A stretch of DNA of 64,000 nucleotides from Petrosia ficiformis (taxonomy: Eukaryota; Porifera; Demospongiae; Haplosclerida; Petrosiidae), in NCBI GenBank assembly GCA_947044365.1, contig OX345640.1, positions 2,297,501 to 2,361,500 of the forward strand, given 5' to 3'. The position numbers and the translations under genes were made by a program. Each line of letters opens with the position of its first letter. The first letter of the stretch is position 1. Below the pieces are notes generated by a model, which saw nothing but the letters and a program-made list of their open reading frames with translations, searched no databases and had not been told where the DNA came from. Shown here piece by piece: positions 1 through 14,900 of the stretch.

Positions 1-1395
1 TGTACTGTACTGTACTGCACTGTACTGTATTATACTAATTGAGATTTGTTCCTAGTAACCATCAATAATCCATACATGTACAATATACATGTACATGTAC
101 TTGTAACAGGTAAAATTACTCCTACACATACTTGTACATGTAAATGTAGACTTACTCCTAGTAATCTGATTAATAATCAGCAGAATTTACATGTATATAT
201 ATATTACTTGACAATACACATGTAGAAATACTGTACTCTACCGTACTGTACTGTACTGTACTGTATTATACTAATTGAGATTTGTTCCTAGTAACCAGGT
301 TAATGATCAATAATCCATACTTGTACAGGTAAAATTACTCCTAGTAACCAACAATATACATGTACATGTACATTTGTGTGAACAATACATGTACTTGTAC
401 AGGTAAAATTACTCCTACACGTACATGTACTTGTACGTGTAAATGTAGACTTACTCCTAGTAATCTGATTAATAATCAGCAGAATTTACATGTACATGTA
501 TATATATATATTACTTCACAATACACATGTAGAAATACTGTACTCTACCGTACTGTACTGTACTCTACTCTACTCTACTCTACTCTACTCTACTCTACTC
601 TACTCTACTCTACCGTACTGTACTGTACTGTACTGTACTGTACTGCACTGTACTGTACTGTACTGTACTGTATTATACTAATTGAGATTTGTTCCTAGTA
701 ACCAGGTTAATGATCAATAATCCATACTTGTACAGGTAAAATTACTCCTACACGTACATGTAGAAATACTGTACTCTACCGTACTGTACTGTACTGTACT
801 GCACTGTACTGCACTGTACTGTACTGTACTGTACTGTACTGTACTGTACTGTACTGTACTGTACTGTACTGTACTGTACTGTACTGTACTGCACTGTACT
901 GTACTGTACTGTACTGCACTGTACTCTACCGTACTGTACTGTACTGTACTGTACTGTACTGTACTGTACTGTACTGTACTGTACTGCACTGTACTGTACT
1001 GTACTGTACTGCACTGTACTCTACCGTACTGTACTGTACTGTACTGTACTGTACTGTACTGTACTGTACTGTACTGTACTGTACTGTACTGTACTGCACT
1101 GTACTGTACTGTACTGTACTGTACTGTACTGTACTGTACTGTACTGTACTGTATTATACTAATTGAGATTTGTTCCTAGTAACCAGGTTAATGATCAATA
1201 ATCCATACTTGTACAGGTAAAATTACTCCTAGTAACCAACAATATACATGTACATGTAGAAATACTGTACTCTACCGTACTGTACTGCACTGTACTGCAC
1301 TGTACTGTACTGTACTGTACTGTACTGTACTGTACTGTACTGTACTGTACTGTACTGCACTGTACTGTACTGAACTGTACTGTACTGTATTATAC
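1..1395. repeat. CTGTA pentanucleotide array with interspersed unique-like blocks
   Basis: Long runs of the pentamer CTGTA, with CTCTA, CTGCA and CCGTA variants, alternate with a block of about 100 bp that recurs near 30, 265, 675 and 1150 and contains TTGAGATTTGTTCCTAGTAA. Four or more copies of the composite unit are visible. Short reading frames rich in Tyr-Ser-Thr-Val run through it because pentamers cycle all frames; I see no gene. Confidence 0.95.
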
Positions 1396-1596
1396 TAATT
1401 GAGATTTGTTCCTAGTAATCAGGTGAGCAGTCCATATAGTGGACATTATACAAGTGCTGTCATGGAGCTTTCCTAGTAAATGGTCAACAGTCCATATATG
1501 CAATAATTAATATACAGTTACAAGTGTACATGTAATGAATCGATGTACTATACTGTACTTTATTGTACTGCTTCAATAATGCAGTGCTTGCCTATT

Positions 1597-1844
1597 AGTG
1601 TTGTTTTAGTATGACAATAATGACTACTTTTGGTTAAGCTATAGTTTAATTAACTAAGGTAATATTGGGCTTACTAAAAGAGTTAGTTAACTAACTAAAA
1701 GTACCCATTATTGACCAATTTCATTTTAGTTAGTTATAGCTATTGCTACAGATCTATAATTTAGTTATAGTTTCATTAACTAAAAGTCACAATGACTTAC
1801 TAAAAGGGGCTTTAGTTTTTGTTATAGATAACTAAAACAATACT
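1597..1844. mobile_element. MITE-like element, family E (AGTGTTGTTTTAG ends)
   Basis: It begins AGTGTTGTTTTAG and ends with CTAAAACAATACT, an imperfect 13-bp terminal inverted repeat. The interior is rich in TTAGTTAACTAA palindromes and has no coding capacity. Related partial copies occur near 10265-10350, 21000-21040, 33148-33300, 34840-34895 and 56213-56363. Non-autonomous DNA transposon is an inference from the inverted ends and copy number. Confidence 0.6.
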
Positions 1845-1898
1845 ATTGTATAGCTAAGTAATGTAGTACTCACACAGTATGACTTTGGAGGATTTTAG

Positions 1899-2130
1899 TC
1901 ATTCATGTTCACCATGGCCTCAGAAAAATGTTCATAAATTTAGTTTGGAATGACCAACAATCTTTTTATCTGCACTTTTTGCATATAATTATGTTAAATT
2001 TCAGTCCATTGCTTCATTATTGAGTTACAGTATAATCATGTATTAATCTTATGACATTAAACTATACACTATAGTACATATGAAGTCATGAAATACTAAA
2101 TTTGAGGTCATCGTGAATATGAACAGACTT
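1899..2130 (+). mobile_element. MITE-like element, family B
   Basis: About 230 bp with inverted ends (GTTCATGTTCACCATG.CCTC at the left, GAGGTCATCGTGAATATGAAC at the right). The same sequence recurs at least eight more times in the window in both orientations, always with internal motifs such as TTTGGAATGACCAA and TTATGACATTAAACTATA. It has no ORF; probably a non-autonomous TIR element. Confidence 0.75.
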
Positions 2131-2444
2131 TAAAATATATAATTATATGAAGTTTACTTTATAAAAGCAAAACTAACAGGTAAGCAGCACCTGTTTGACT
2201 GGAATCTTACCTATAACACTCACTCAATACTATAATCAAACATATTAAGAATAATATCAGTTCGTGGTCAGAGTTTCATGTAGAGGGGAGTGATGTGGGA
2301 CCACGGATTCCCCCTCCCAAAACCTACTTTTCCACCGCAAAGCCAAGATAGTGTTCAATTTAGTGTAAGAATATCTTAGTATTATGATCAGACATATCAT
2401 ATCATAATAATTATATTGTAGCTATCATAACTATTACATAATAT

Positions 2445-3547
2445 GTATACACATACAATATCATACATATAAAAACATGTACAATATCATACATATAAAT
2501 ACATGTACAATATCATACATATAAATACATGTACAATATCATACATATAAAAACATGTACAATATCATACATATAAATACATGTACAATATCATACATAT
2601 CATACATATAAATACACGTGTACAATAACATACATATAAATACATGTACAATATCATACATATAAATACATGTGTACAATATCATACATATAAATACATG
2701 TACAATATCATACATATAACATAAATGCATGTACAATATCATACATATAAATACATGTACAATATCATACATATAAATACATGTACAATATCATACATAT
2801 AAATACATGTACAATATCATACATATAAATACATGTACAATATCATACATATCATACATATAAATACATGTACAATATCATACATATAAATACACGTGTA
2901 CAATATCATACATATAAATACATGTACAATATCATACATATAAAAACATGTACAATATCATACATATAAATACATGTACAATATCATACATATCATACAT
3001 ATAAATACACGTGTACAATAACATACATATAAATACATGTACAATATCATACATATAAATACATGTGTACAATATCATACATATAAATACATGTACAATA
3101 TCATACATATAACATAAATGCATGTACAATATCATACATATAAATACATGTACAATATCATACATATAAATACATGTACAATATCATACATATAAATACA
3201 TGTACAATATCATACATATAAATACATGTACAATATCATACATATCATACATATAAATACATGTACAATATCATACATATAAATACATGTACAATATCAT
3301 ACATATAAATACACGTGTACAATAACATACATATAAATACATGTACAATATCATACATATAAATACATGTACAATATCATACATATAAATACATGTACAA
3401 TATCATACATATAAATACATGTACAATATCATACATATAAATACATGTACAATATCATACATATCATACATATAAATACATGTACAATATCATACATATA
3501 AATACATGTGTACAATATCATACATATAAATACATGTACAATAGCAT
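2445..3547. repeat. 26-bp minisatellite (ATACATGTACAATATCAT core)
   Basis: About 40 tandem copies of a 26-bp unit, with occasional ACGTGTACAATA variants and 8-bp CATACATAT insertions. A block of roughly 390 bp (around 2540-2772 and 2932-3165) is itself repeated almost exactly, so the array has higher-order structure. The open frames inside are by-products of the repeat. Confidence 0.95.
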
Positions 3548-3805
3548 ACATTTATTGCTGATCATGTGACCTGTGGCCAATCAGAGTGCAGATATTGCAT
3601 CACGTGATTGACCATTAAATCACTTATTGCACACTTTTGCGTGCAATAAATAGTCATTGCACACTTTGCTCACCTCTACTAACGAAGCTGCTTCAACAAC
3701 AGTGGTAGTTCACCAGATCGTCAATAAATCACTTAGAACACACTTGACAGTGCATCATGTGTTTCAATGTAGCACTTGGGCGGTCAATAAAGGTCTCGTT
3801 TCCTG
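3545..3805 (+). mobile_element. Dispersed element, family C, single arm
   Basis: The stretch from TTGCTGATCATGTGACC to CAATAAAGGTCTCGTTT is repeated in reverse orientation at 29295-29570 with about 90% identity by eye. It contains short internal inverted repeats (TTGCACAC, GTGCAATA). Only one arm is present here, whereas the second copy is a foldback. Confidence 0.65.
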
Positions 3806-3889
3806 TGATTGTATCATTTATTTCTCATTATCTCCCACTCTTAGCCCAAATATCCTAAACATGTCAAAAATCCTTTCTGAAATCTTACA

Positions 3890-4135
3890 ATTAAATTCTT
3901 TTCACATTCACAATGACCTCAAAATTAGGATGTGTTGCCTTTATATGTAATATAGTGTATAATTTAATGTCATAAGATTAATTCATGATTATACTGTAAC
4001 TCAATAATGAAGCAAATTAACGTACACAAAAAAGAACTGGAAGGATAATTATATGAAAATGGTGCAGTTAAACACATTATTGGTAATTTTAAACTAAAGT
4101 TATGAACCTTTGTTTGAGGTCAAACTGAACAGAGT
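3890..4135 (-). mobile_element. MITE-like element, family B
   Basis: Reverse-orientation copy of the family described at 1899. It runs from TTCACATTCACAATGACCTC to GAGGTCAAACTGAACAGAG and is interrupted by about 20 bp of extra sequence near 4070. Confidence 0.65.
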
Positions 4136-4915
4136 AGAGCAATCTCTAGTCCTTGTTTAATAGTTTGTTACATTGACTTGATGTCTCTACTATCTTTATT
4201 CAACTAATTTGTAACAATAACTCACATTTACATGTTTCTCCTTTTCTCAAATCTTTGTCTTGTTTAACTACACGTGATCAGTGGTGTGGAAATAGTGACC
4301 CAATTGCCGGACATTTTGATGTATTTTCATCACTCTTGTCCTGCTCCCCATATACTTTGTATACAGTTCAGATTCAATTTACCAGACATTCACTAGATTT
4401 ATCAGACAATGTCCTGTATGACTGGCTGTTTCCACACCACTGCACAGGACATTTGGTTTATACATGTAGTTACATGTATACAATTAGCAATTAGGCAAAG
4501 CTGAGGATTTAGATGGCTAACATATATTCGGACACTGCACCATTTCATACCTGCACAGGAGCCTTCCTGGTGACTTTCATCATATTATGTGTAGTATTTT
4601 AAAAGAAAATCAGGGGACTTATAGACAGCTTTGAATTACATGTGAAAATCAGATTATCAATTTTTTTTCAAAAGTGGTTTGTTCAATTGATAATTTTTCA
4701 ATCGTCTTATTAGCAAAACTAATAAAACTTTCAACTCTTTAAGACAAGTTCTTGTCCTATCTAGATACCAAATGTTGTTAGATTATGGCACTAGTCGACT
4801 GAGAAATGAGCAGTTGAACATAAGCATGTGGTAAAACTTTAAATTCAAAATAAAACTGATTTTTGCTTGCACAGTCACATATAGAGATTATGTTGTACTT
4901 TTTTTTTCCTCTCAG

Positions 4916-7900
4916 AGTAATGCAATGGACATTTTAACATTGTTGAATCAACTTTATGAGGTTAGTGATAATTGTTATTATAAATAATGACTAGGTGTAG
5001 CGTGGTAATTCTGATGAATATCAATCAATGATAATTTTTATAAGGTTGTAATGGAATATATGTTGTATATATTGTGTGTAAGTACATGTAATTCTTTGCC
5101 ATCATTTATTTACTGAAATGAATAATTTCTTACATGATAAATACAAAGTGAGCATTTGTATGGATGGTTCCATCCAAGCTATGAAAATTATTGGTGCAAT
5201 GTGAGAAGTATGTATATTAACTATATCTAAACCTAATGTAAGGGTAATTTTATATGGTTATGTGGGGTTATTATTAGGAAGTGGTTAGTTTACGTTTATT
5301 ACTAAGGTACTATCCCAATCTTGTTTGTGAGCATTTTCAGTTTTGATATCCATACATTATTTTGCTTTCATTTTTTGCTGAAATGCTTTCTCTTTTTATA
5401 AGGTTGTAATCTTGTATTGTGTATAAGTACATGTACATGTACACTATAGTTATAAAGTATGTTGTATTGTGTATAAGTACATGTACATGTACACTATAGT
5501 TATAAAGTATGTTGTATTGTGTATAAGTACATGTACATGTACACTATAGTTATAAAGTATGTTGTATTGTGTATAAGTACATGTACATGTACATGTAGTT
5601 ATAAAGTATGTTGTATTGTGTATAAGTACATGTACATGTACACTATAGTTATAAAGTATGTTGTATTGTGTATAAGTACATGTACATGTACACTATAGTT
5701 ATAAAGTATGTTGTATTGTGTATAAGTACATGTACATGTACACTATAGTTATAAAGTATGTTGTATTGTGTATAAGTACATGTACATGTACACTATAGTT
5801 ATAAAGTATGTTGTATTGTGTATAAGTACATGTACATGTACACTATAGTTATAAAGTATGTTGTATTGTGTATAAGTACATGTACATGTACACTATAGTT
5901 ATAAAGTATGTTGTATTGTGTATAAGTACATGTACATGTACACTATAGTTATAAAGTATGTTGTATTGTGTATAAGTACATGTACATGTACACTATAGTT
6001 ATAAAGTATGTTGTATTGTGTATAAGTACATGTACATGTACATGTAGTTATAAAGTAAATATTAATCAATGGCAGGCAAGAATTTATTCTGGGGTGGGAA
6101 TAACAGCAAAGGCAAATTATCATAAGGGAGTGTGAGGTTATTCCGCCCCACAAAATATTAATCTAGGCTCTCTGAGGTTGCTTCTGGGGCCTGTACCTGA
6201 TGATATTTTTTTTTTAAATGTTCCAGAGTTGTATATATTCATCACATTCAAAAACCACAATGGTTTAACAGCTGCCTTATAGCATTAGACATGAGAAACT
6301 CTGTGGGTGGGAAATCCGAAACCCAGATGAGAGTAATTATATGGGTTGTAAGAATGTTGTATTGTTTATAAGTACATGTACAATTGAAATATCAAGCATT
6401 GGTAACTTTATATGGTTGTAATGAACTTAAAATGTCATATTGTGTGTTTTCTTACCTGGAAAATTGATAAAGTGGTATGATATGTGTACTATTAATTGAT
6501 TAAGTGATATGCCTTGATAATTATATTATGTCCGTATACATGTCATAATACTTAATTACTACCAGTGTACAGGTACTGTACTTATTACTGCACTACAAAC
6601 AATACTAACTAAGTACATCTACATGTACTGTACTATACTACTAACTAAGTACATCTACATGTACTGTACTATACTACTAACTAAGTACATCTACATGTAC
6701 TGTACTACACTACTAACTAAGTACATCTACATGTACTGTACTACACTACTAACTAAGTACATCTACATGTACTGTACTACACTACTAACTACATCTACAT
6801 GTACTGTACTACACTACTAACTACATGTACTGTACTACACTACTAACTAAGTACATCTACATGTACTGTACTACATCTACATGTACTGTACTACACTACT
6901 AACTACATGTACTGTACTACACTACTAACTAAGTACATCTACATGTACTGTACTACACTACTAACTACATGTACTGTACTACACTACTAACTAAGTACAT
7001 CTACATGTACTGTACTACATCTACATGTACTGTACTACACTACTAACTACATGTACTGTACTACACTACTAACTAAGTACATCTACATGTACTGTACTAC
7101 ATCTACATGTACTGTACTACACTACTAACTACATGTACTGTACTACACTACTAACTAAGTACATCTACTTGTACTGTACTACATCTACATGTACTGTACT
7201 ACACTACTAACTACATCATATTATATTTCAGAGAAATTTATTACACTATTATACTAATTATGTATTTTACGTGTACATGTCTACATGTACATGTACAATA
7301 CATGTACTGTACATGTACACATAGTTACATACATATGCATGATGTTTTTATTGTTCATATATTATCAGATTATTGATGACCGACAGAGTCTAAAGAATTT
7401 ACAAAAAATGAAATTATCATTGCAAAAAATTGTTCCCAGAAATATCGTTACTCAGATTACTACTACAGCAACATTAACAGGTAATCATGTGTGCTATGTA
7501 CATGTACATGTACATGCGTATATATGTATGTACATTGTATGTATGTGTTTGAGTGTATTCATGTATATATATTTAATATAATGTATGTGGTGTATTCATG
7601 TACTTCTTTCAAGTTTAATTAATCAATGGAAGAAGAATGAAACATCAATTATGAAATCAAGTTTGATATTTTATTGCAAATATCAAACCACATGTTTCAG
7701 CACTTTTAACAAAATAGTGTAAACATAGTCGTGTATGTACATGTACATGTGCGTGTACATGTGCATGTATGTATTTCACTTGAAATTGTTTTTTCTCGGT
7801 TTAATTTTCCAGTTTTAAGAAACAGTAAACATACACAATTACATGTACACACTCACGTTTTTACTAGTTAAGAAAGATATGTTGTTCTGAGAAGCTTGGT

Positions 7901-10900
7901 CTACTATGTGTATAGCATATGTGCTACAATGACAATCTATTCAGTAGTGTGTAGTTAAGGAAGATATGTTGTTCTGGGAGGCTTGGTCTATTAATGTGTA
8001 TAGCATATGTCCTCCATTCAGTAGTGTGTAGTTAAGGAAGTTACATTGTTCTGGGAGGCTTGGTCTATTAATGTATATAGTGTATGTGCTACAATGACAA
8101 TCTATTCAGTAGTGTGTAGTTAAGGAAGTTACATTGTTCTGGGAGGCTTGGTCTACTAATGTGTATAGCGTATGTGCTACAATGACAATCTATTCAGTAG
8201 TGTGTAGTTAAGGAAGTTACATTGTTCTGGGAGGCTTGGTCTATTAATGTGTATAGTGTATGTGCTACAATGATAATCTATTCAGTTTTTAAGAACCTTT
8301 AAAGAATAGAAAACATTTTCGTTGATGGGTTTCAGATATGAGAAAACCACAATAAAGTTCAATCTGCTTTCGGCAGAGGAGCATCACCCCTACGGGTGCC
8401 CCCCTTTCATGTACATGTATGTACATACATGAACATGTACATGTAGAGTGTGCATTTATGTACATGTACAATGTGTACATGTGTGTAATGTAGAATTTGT
8501 ACATGTATGTATATCGGGTATGTGCTGTCTAATGTACATTGTATGTAAAGTGTGTACATGTATGTACATGTTGTATGTGTACAGTGCAGAGTATATACAT
8601 TTATATGTATAGATTGTGTATATGTACATACATGTACATGTAGAGTGTGTACAATCTTATAGGAGGTGAAGATAGCAATATCAGGAAAGATATAAGTGAT
8701 GAAGAAGGTGAAAATGATAAGGAGAATATAGAACGCTCTGCAATTCCCGAATCTCATCAAAGTGATGATGATGACACAACTGTTCCTTCTTCTGATGAGA
8801 AGCAGGTCTTGGCGGCCATTTCTTCTCCACACACACCTCTTGTGAAAAGTCCTGCTAAAAGTACTGGAAGAAGCCAAGGAAGGAGAAGAGGAGAGATTAC
8901 AGAAAGTCGTGATGAAAAGTAATTTGTCATTATGTATACATGAATCAGGTTTTTGATACATTTTGAAACATGGGCCAAATTGGCTCAACAATGATTAGTT
9001 TGAGCCAATTAACAAACAGTTAATGGTGTTAGTGACAATATAATCATAATTAACTGTCCCATCTGGCCCAAAGAGAACTGTGCTGTGCCAAACAAGAAGT
9101 TCTTTGGGCCAATGATGCACCATATGAGCTTATCAAAAACACTGGTATTGAATTATTGTTTTAACTACAATAGCTAGGTATACTGTAGTATATAGTTGGA
9201 TATAGTATTGCCATGATCACCTTATTTGAATATCAACATATCGTTGCATATACATACATGTGAGACGTAACTAGTGATGTACCGATATGAGATTTTATCA
9301 ATATTCCAATAATTACTTTAGATATGTACTGATAGCCAATACTGATCAGATATCCTGTCTAGCTTCGGTTTCTATGATTTTCTCAATAATTATAAGTACC
9401 ATACAGGCAATTAATGATGCTATAATCACAGGAAAAGACATAATTGGTACAATTTTTACAATATCAGTTCAGAAACAACCGATACTGATACTAATAATGA
9501 CCAATAATGACCAATACTGATTACTGATTTGATAATCAGTACATCACTGGGCATAGCACATAGATTGGCTTTATAATACATGTATATACACATATTATAT
9601 TAGTTAGGGGGGGGGGGGGAAGATACAATATCAACTTATTTGTTTCCTGTTTACATTGTTACTACACTATGCATATGGTACATAATCATATAATGTAATA
9701 TTAACAACATTCCTGGTAAAATGTAAATAATGGAATAATTGTGTGCCCAACCTTAATTTTGTGTAACTGGGTGTACTATTGTTAAGACAACAGTTACATA
9801 AAATATGTATGTACTTACATAACATATTTAATATAATATAGCTAATTGAATTAACAAAAGTCCCATAGCTGACCAAATCTATGTAATTGTATATGTATAT
9901 GTACATGTATACGTGTGTGTACATGTAATTGTATGCCTACATGTATATTAGTGCTCATATGTACATGTAATTGTATACCTACATGGACATGTACATGTAC
10001 AAATGTATTGTATATTTACATGTATATAATTACATTAGTGCTCATATGTACATGTAATTGTATACCTACATGTACATGTACAAATGTATTGTATATTTAC
10101 ATGTACACGTGTATGTACACATGTACATGTATATAATTATATTAATTGCATATCTACATGTAACATGTGTACAATGTATGCATGTACTTATACACATGTA
10201 CATATGTGGATACAATGTATTGTATGTATATTTACATGCACACAAGCCTATTGTAATAACTATAACTAACTAAAATGAAATTTGATTATAATAGGCACTT
10301 TGGTTGGTTAGGTTAGTTTCATACTGTTTTAGTTAAGTAAACTATAAATAAACTATAAGTTTCAGAAGCAAAGCATGCTATACCTAAAAGTGGTCACTAT
10401 TATCATAGTAAATAACAATAATATGTACGTAACTATGTATATACTTTACATGTGTATTGTATATCTACATCTACATGTGTACTTGTACATCTATATACAT
10501 GTATATGTGTATGTACATGTACTTGTACATTTACATGTGTATTGTATATCTACATCTACATGTGTACTTGTACATCTATATACATGTATATGTGATTGTA
10601 CTTTTACATCTAGTATATATGTGTATGTACATGTACATCTAGTATATATGTGTATGTACTTGTACATCTAGTATATATGTGTATGTACATGTACATCTAG
10701 TATATATGTGTATGTACATGTACATCTAGTATATATGTGTATGTACATGTACATTGTACATCTAGTATATATGTGTATGTACTTGTACATCTAGTATATA
10801 TGTGTATGTACATGTACATCTAGTATATATGTGTATGTACTTGTACATCTAGTATATATGTGTATGTACTTGTACATCTAGTATATATGTGTATGTACAT

Positions 10901-11919
10901 GTACATCTAGTATATATGTGTATGTACATGTACATCTAGTATATATGTGTATGTACATGTACATTGTACATCTAGTATATATGTGTATGTACTTGTACAT
11001 CTAGTATATATGTGTATGTACATGTACATCTAGTATATATGTGTATGTACTTGTACATCTAGTATATATGTGTATGTACTTGTACATCTAGTATATATGT
11101 GTATGTACATGTACATGTACATCTAGTATATATGTGTATGTACTTGTACATCTAGTATATATGTGTATGTACTTGTACATTTACATGTATATGTGTATGT
11201 ACATGTACATTAACATACATATATCTACATGTACATGTGTACTTGTAGGAATGCCCTGGGATTCCTAAAGTTTAACACTGAATATTAGTTATCACAACAG
11301 GAGATAAATATTACATCACTGGTACTTTTTTTATTAATAATTACATCCAACTCCTTATCATTTGTGAGTAATACCTTATGTCTAGGACATGACCAGTACA
11401 TGACCAAATATCTTGTTTGTAATGTCCAGAGGAACCAGTTATCATGCTTCATTACACTTGTGAGTAATGCCTTATATACATTGCATGACCAGTTATCATG
11501 CATAATGGCTTATGTACTAGTTACATGTATCCTAATTTGATTATATGTACTATTGAACTGCATACGTGAGTAATTGTATCAATGTGTGTATTCTTGTTCT
11601 AGGAACCAAATTGCTTATTAAGTAATTATAATGACATTATACTTGTGTACACAATATATGTATATTATATAGTACACTTACAGTTCTTATATACAAAATA
11701 TAGACCCGAGGTTTAGTGTCTGAGGATGTGATATAGCCCGAGCTTGCGAGGGCTATATCACATCCAAAGACACTAAACCAAGGGTTTATATTGTGGTATA
11801 TACATGTAAGAACTGTAAGTGTACTATATACAATATATAGTATGCTGGTGGATTAAAGATTCACAGGTCTATATACAAAATATAAGACCTAACCACATCA
11901 AACGGTTGCCATGGTAGCA

Positions 11920-11976
<57 letters not shown>

Positions 11977-14900
11977 CACATATATCACTGATTTCAGTGA
12001 AATGACTTGTATATGTATACTGAGTTCAGCTAATTACGCTTGACTCCTAAAGTCTGTTTACATTCACGATGTGATGTGATCACTTTATATGTATAGTTTA
12101 ATGTCATAAGGTTAATACATGATTATACTGTAACTCAATAATGAAGCAATGGATTGAAAGTTGATATACACAAAAAGGAACGGGAAGGATTGTTATATCA
12201 GGTATAGTAAACAACAGACAGGAATGAACAAAATATCAATATCGGTATTACAACACAATTGAGTAATGTTTTATATATTGACTTCAATTACAGTATTAAT
12301 TCTGGTAGTGTTCAACTGTACATCTACTTCCACATCTTGTCTCTATCATACTTAATCACGAGTATACTTAGTCTTGATTGGGGGGGTGGGGCAAGATTCT
12401 AACAAGGGAATGAATGACCCCACCCCTCCTGAAACCCTGGGAATATCATGAGCTGGATTTAAAATTATAAATAATAATTTTGATCAACTGCTTACTTTTG
12501 AAATTAAATACTTGATTGTAAGTTGGTAATTGTCGAACTAGTTTGATGTCTAAATGGAACAACCATTGCTCTTTCTGGACGCATATTTTAGTTGACTTCC
12601 TACAAAATGGCAGCATTTAAAAGTAAGCATGTATTTGAACAAAATTATTCCCAAATGTGGCTGATCATCCACACAATCATGAATATTAATTAAAGTCTGT
12701 CAGCAGTTCATTAAAACTGCTAACTAGCTGTCCTACATGTAGTTTAGCAGGCATTTTGCTAATACACACATTATGACACATGTAGTACACACAGCAACCA
12801 ATATAACCAGTATAACCAGTACAACAAGTGTGTGAATCAGGTTTAGAGTCAAATACACTCAATAGTATTTAAATACAAATACTTAGTAATCATCGATTAC
12901 AAATACTTCATGTACAAATGTATGTCAGATACAAATACTTCATGTACAAATGTATGTCAGATACAAATACTTCATGTACAAATGTATGTCAGATACAAAT
13001 ACTTCATGTACAAATGTATGTCAGATACAAATACTTCATGTACAAATGTATGTCAGATACAAATTCTTTGTGTACAAATGTATTTCAAATACAAATACTT
13101 TGAAAAGTATTTTTCAAATACTTTGAAAAGTATCTAGTTTGATTCAAATAGTGTTAACAGCTGTTTCCTGTAATCTTATTGTAATTAACAGATTAGCATG
13201 TAAGGTCTGTATTAACAATGATTGATAAAAGAGTATTTAGGGCATTCAAAATACTTTTTCAAACTTTTAATTTTAAATCCTCAAATACAAATACTCAAAA
13301 AAAGTATTTAAATGCAATCAAATACAAATACCAAAGTATTTACTCCCAAGCCTGGTGTGAATTAATGGTGACTTGTTGTCTTACAAATTGACAATACCAT
13401 TTAAATCTGGTTTGAACCAAATTTGTATTCATTATACTTCTTTGATTAATTTTGTAGTCCCTAAAGGAAATCACAAATTTTGTGGTTTTTCCAAAATTTT
13501 TTAATTAGGAAACATAGATCTATTACTTTATAATTACATGTACACATATACAAGTACATGTGTACATTCAGGCCTGTTACAATTTAAAAAGGTGTTCTTT
13601 TCTGCAAAATATGTTTGATCAAACACCTACCTTCAATTGCTTACCATTCCGTCATTTTTTTACAGGAAGTCAATAAAATTCATTATCTGAATAGCTTTAT
13701 TTATTTGAATAGCTTTATTTATTGATTACAAATTTCATTGACTTCTGCACAAATCAGTGGTATAATGAACGATTAAAAGTTAACCACATGATAAAAATTA
13801 GTTTGTGAGAAAGTGCCCCTTTCTGTAAACTAGATCACATTTACTACTCCATGCAGTATGCTGTGCAAGGGGTTAAGCGATTGGTTGTGTCCGTTTGTCA
13901 GTCAGTCTGTCTGTCATGCAAGAAAAAAATCGGAATCGATACTTTAGAATACTTTAAACATCTTCTAAACACATCAGTCAGCTGGAAGATAGTCATATAA
14001 TAATGTATGCACACCTTGTAAAGGCTCATGCAGTTCACAGTATTCTTAATTACTGAGTTTTATTATTATCAGTGTAGAAAAGTCCACCATTAATTTTTAT
14101 TTTTTTGGTCGGTCACGCCCTTCATAATAACATGTGTTTGAAACTAATAATGATTTACCTACTATTATGATGAGCTATACATTATTGCACTGGGTACATG
14201 TTCTCAGATCATCTAGTTATTTGTGACCGTGGATGCGAAAATCAGTCATTTGTAAAATAAGAATTTTGTCAAATGCTCATTTTCAAATGCTCGTTTCTCA
14301 GCTATTTTACCCAGGCAACTTACTAAACTTGGAATATAGGTAGAGCAATGGTTGCTTTTCTTGTGTATGAGATTATATTGGCTAACTGTGCAAAATCGAG
14401 CATTTGAATATAAGTGTTTGACAGAATTCTTATTTTACAAATGACTGATTTTCGCATCCATGGTCACATTTTTATCAAATGAGCCAATACATACATTGTA
14501 CATAAATACTGATTTTAATAGTTGTGTTGTTTCAGTTAACACAATTATAATTAAAACTCCTTTTAGTAAAGTTTTATGGCTGTCTTTCAGACATTATGTG
14601 AATTAACAAATAACTAAATTACTGTAGTTCCAGACTATCAGTCACATACATGTAGTGTTAATTAATACATGTGTTTGTTGATGATTCCAGACATTATTAG
14701 ACATGTATGTATAGTTATGAAAGTGTCATTCCAGACGTTAATAACCATATAACAACAATAGTTATGAAAGTGTCATTCCAGACGTTAATAACACATTTAT
14801 ATGCATGTATTTATATAACAATAGTTATGAAAGTGTTGTATTCCAGACATTATTATACATGTATAGTTATGAAAGTGTCATTTCAGACGTTAATAACACA

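Noticed and set aside
2445..3547. CRISPR-like array of regular repeats
   Set aside because: Units are contiguous without unique spacers, and the window is eukaryotic; it is a 26-bp minisatellite.
8407..8991. 194-codon minus-strand frame
   Set aside because: Antisense to the exon at 8663-8918 and extended only by TACATGTA low-complexity DNA.
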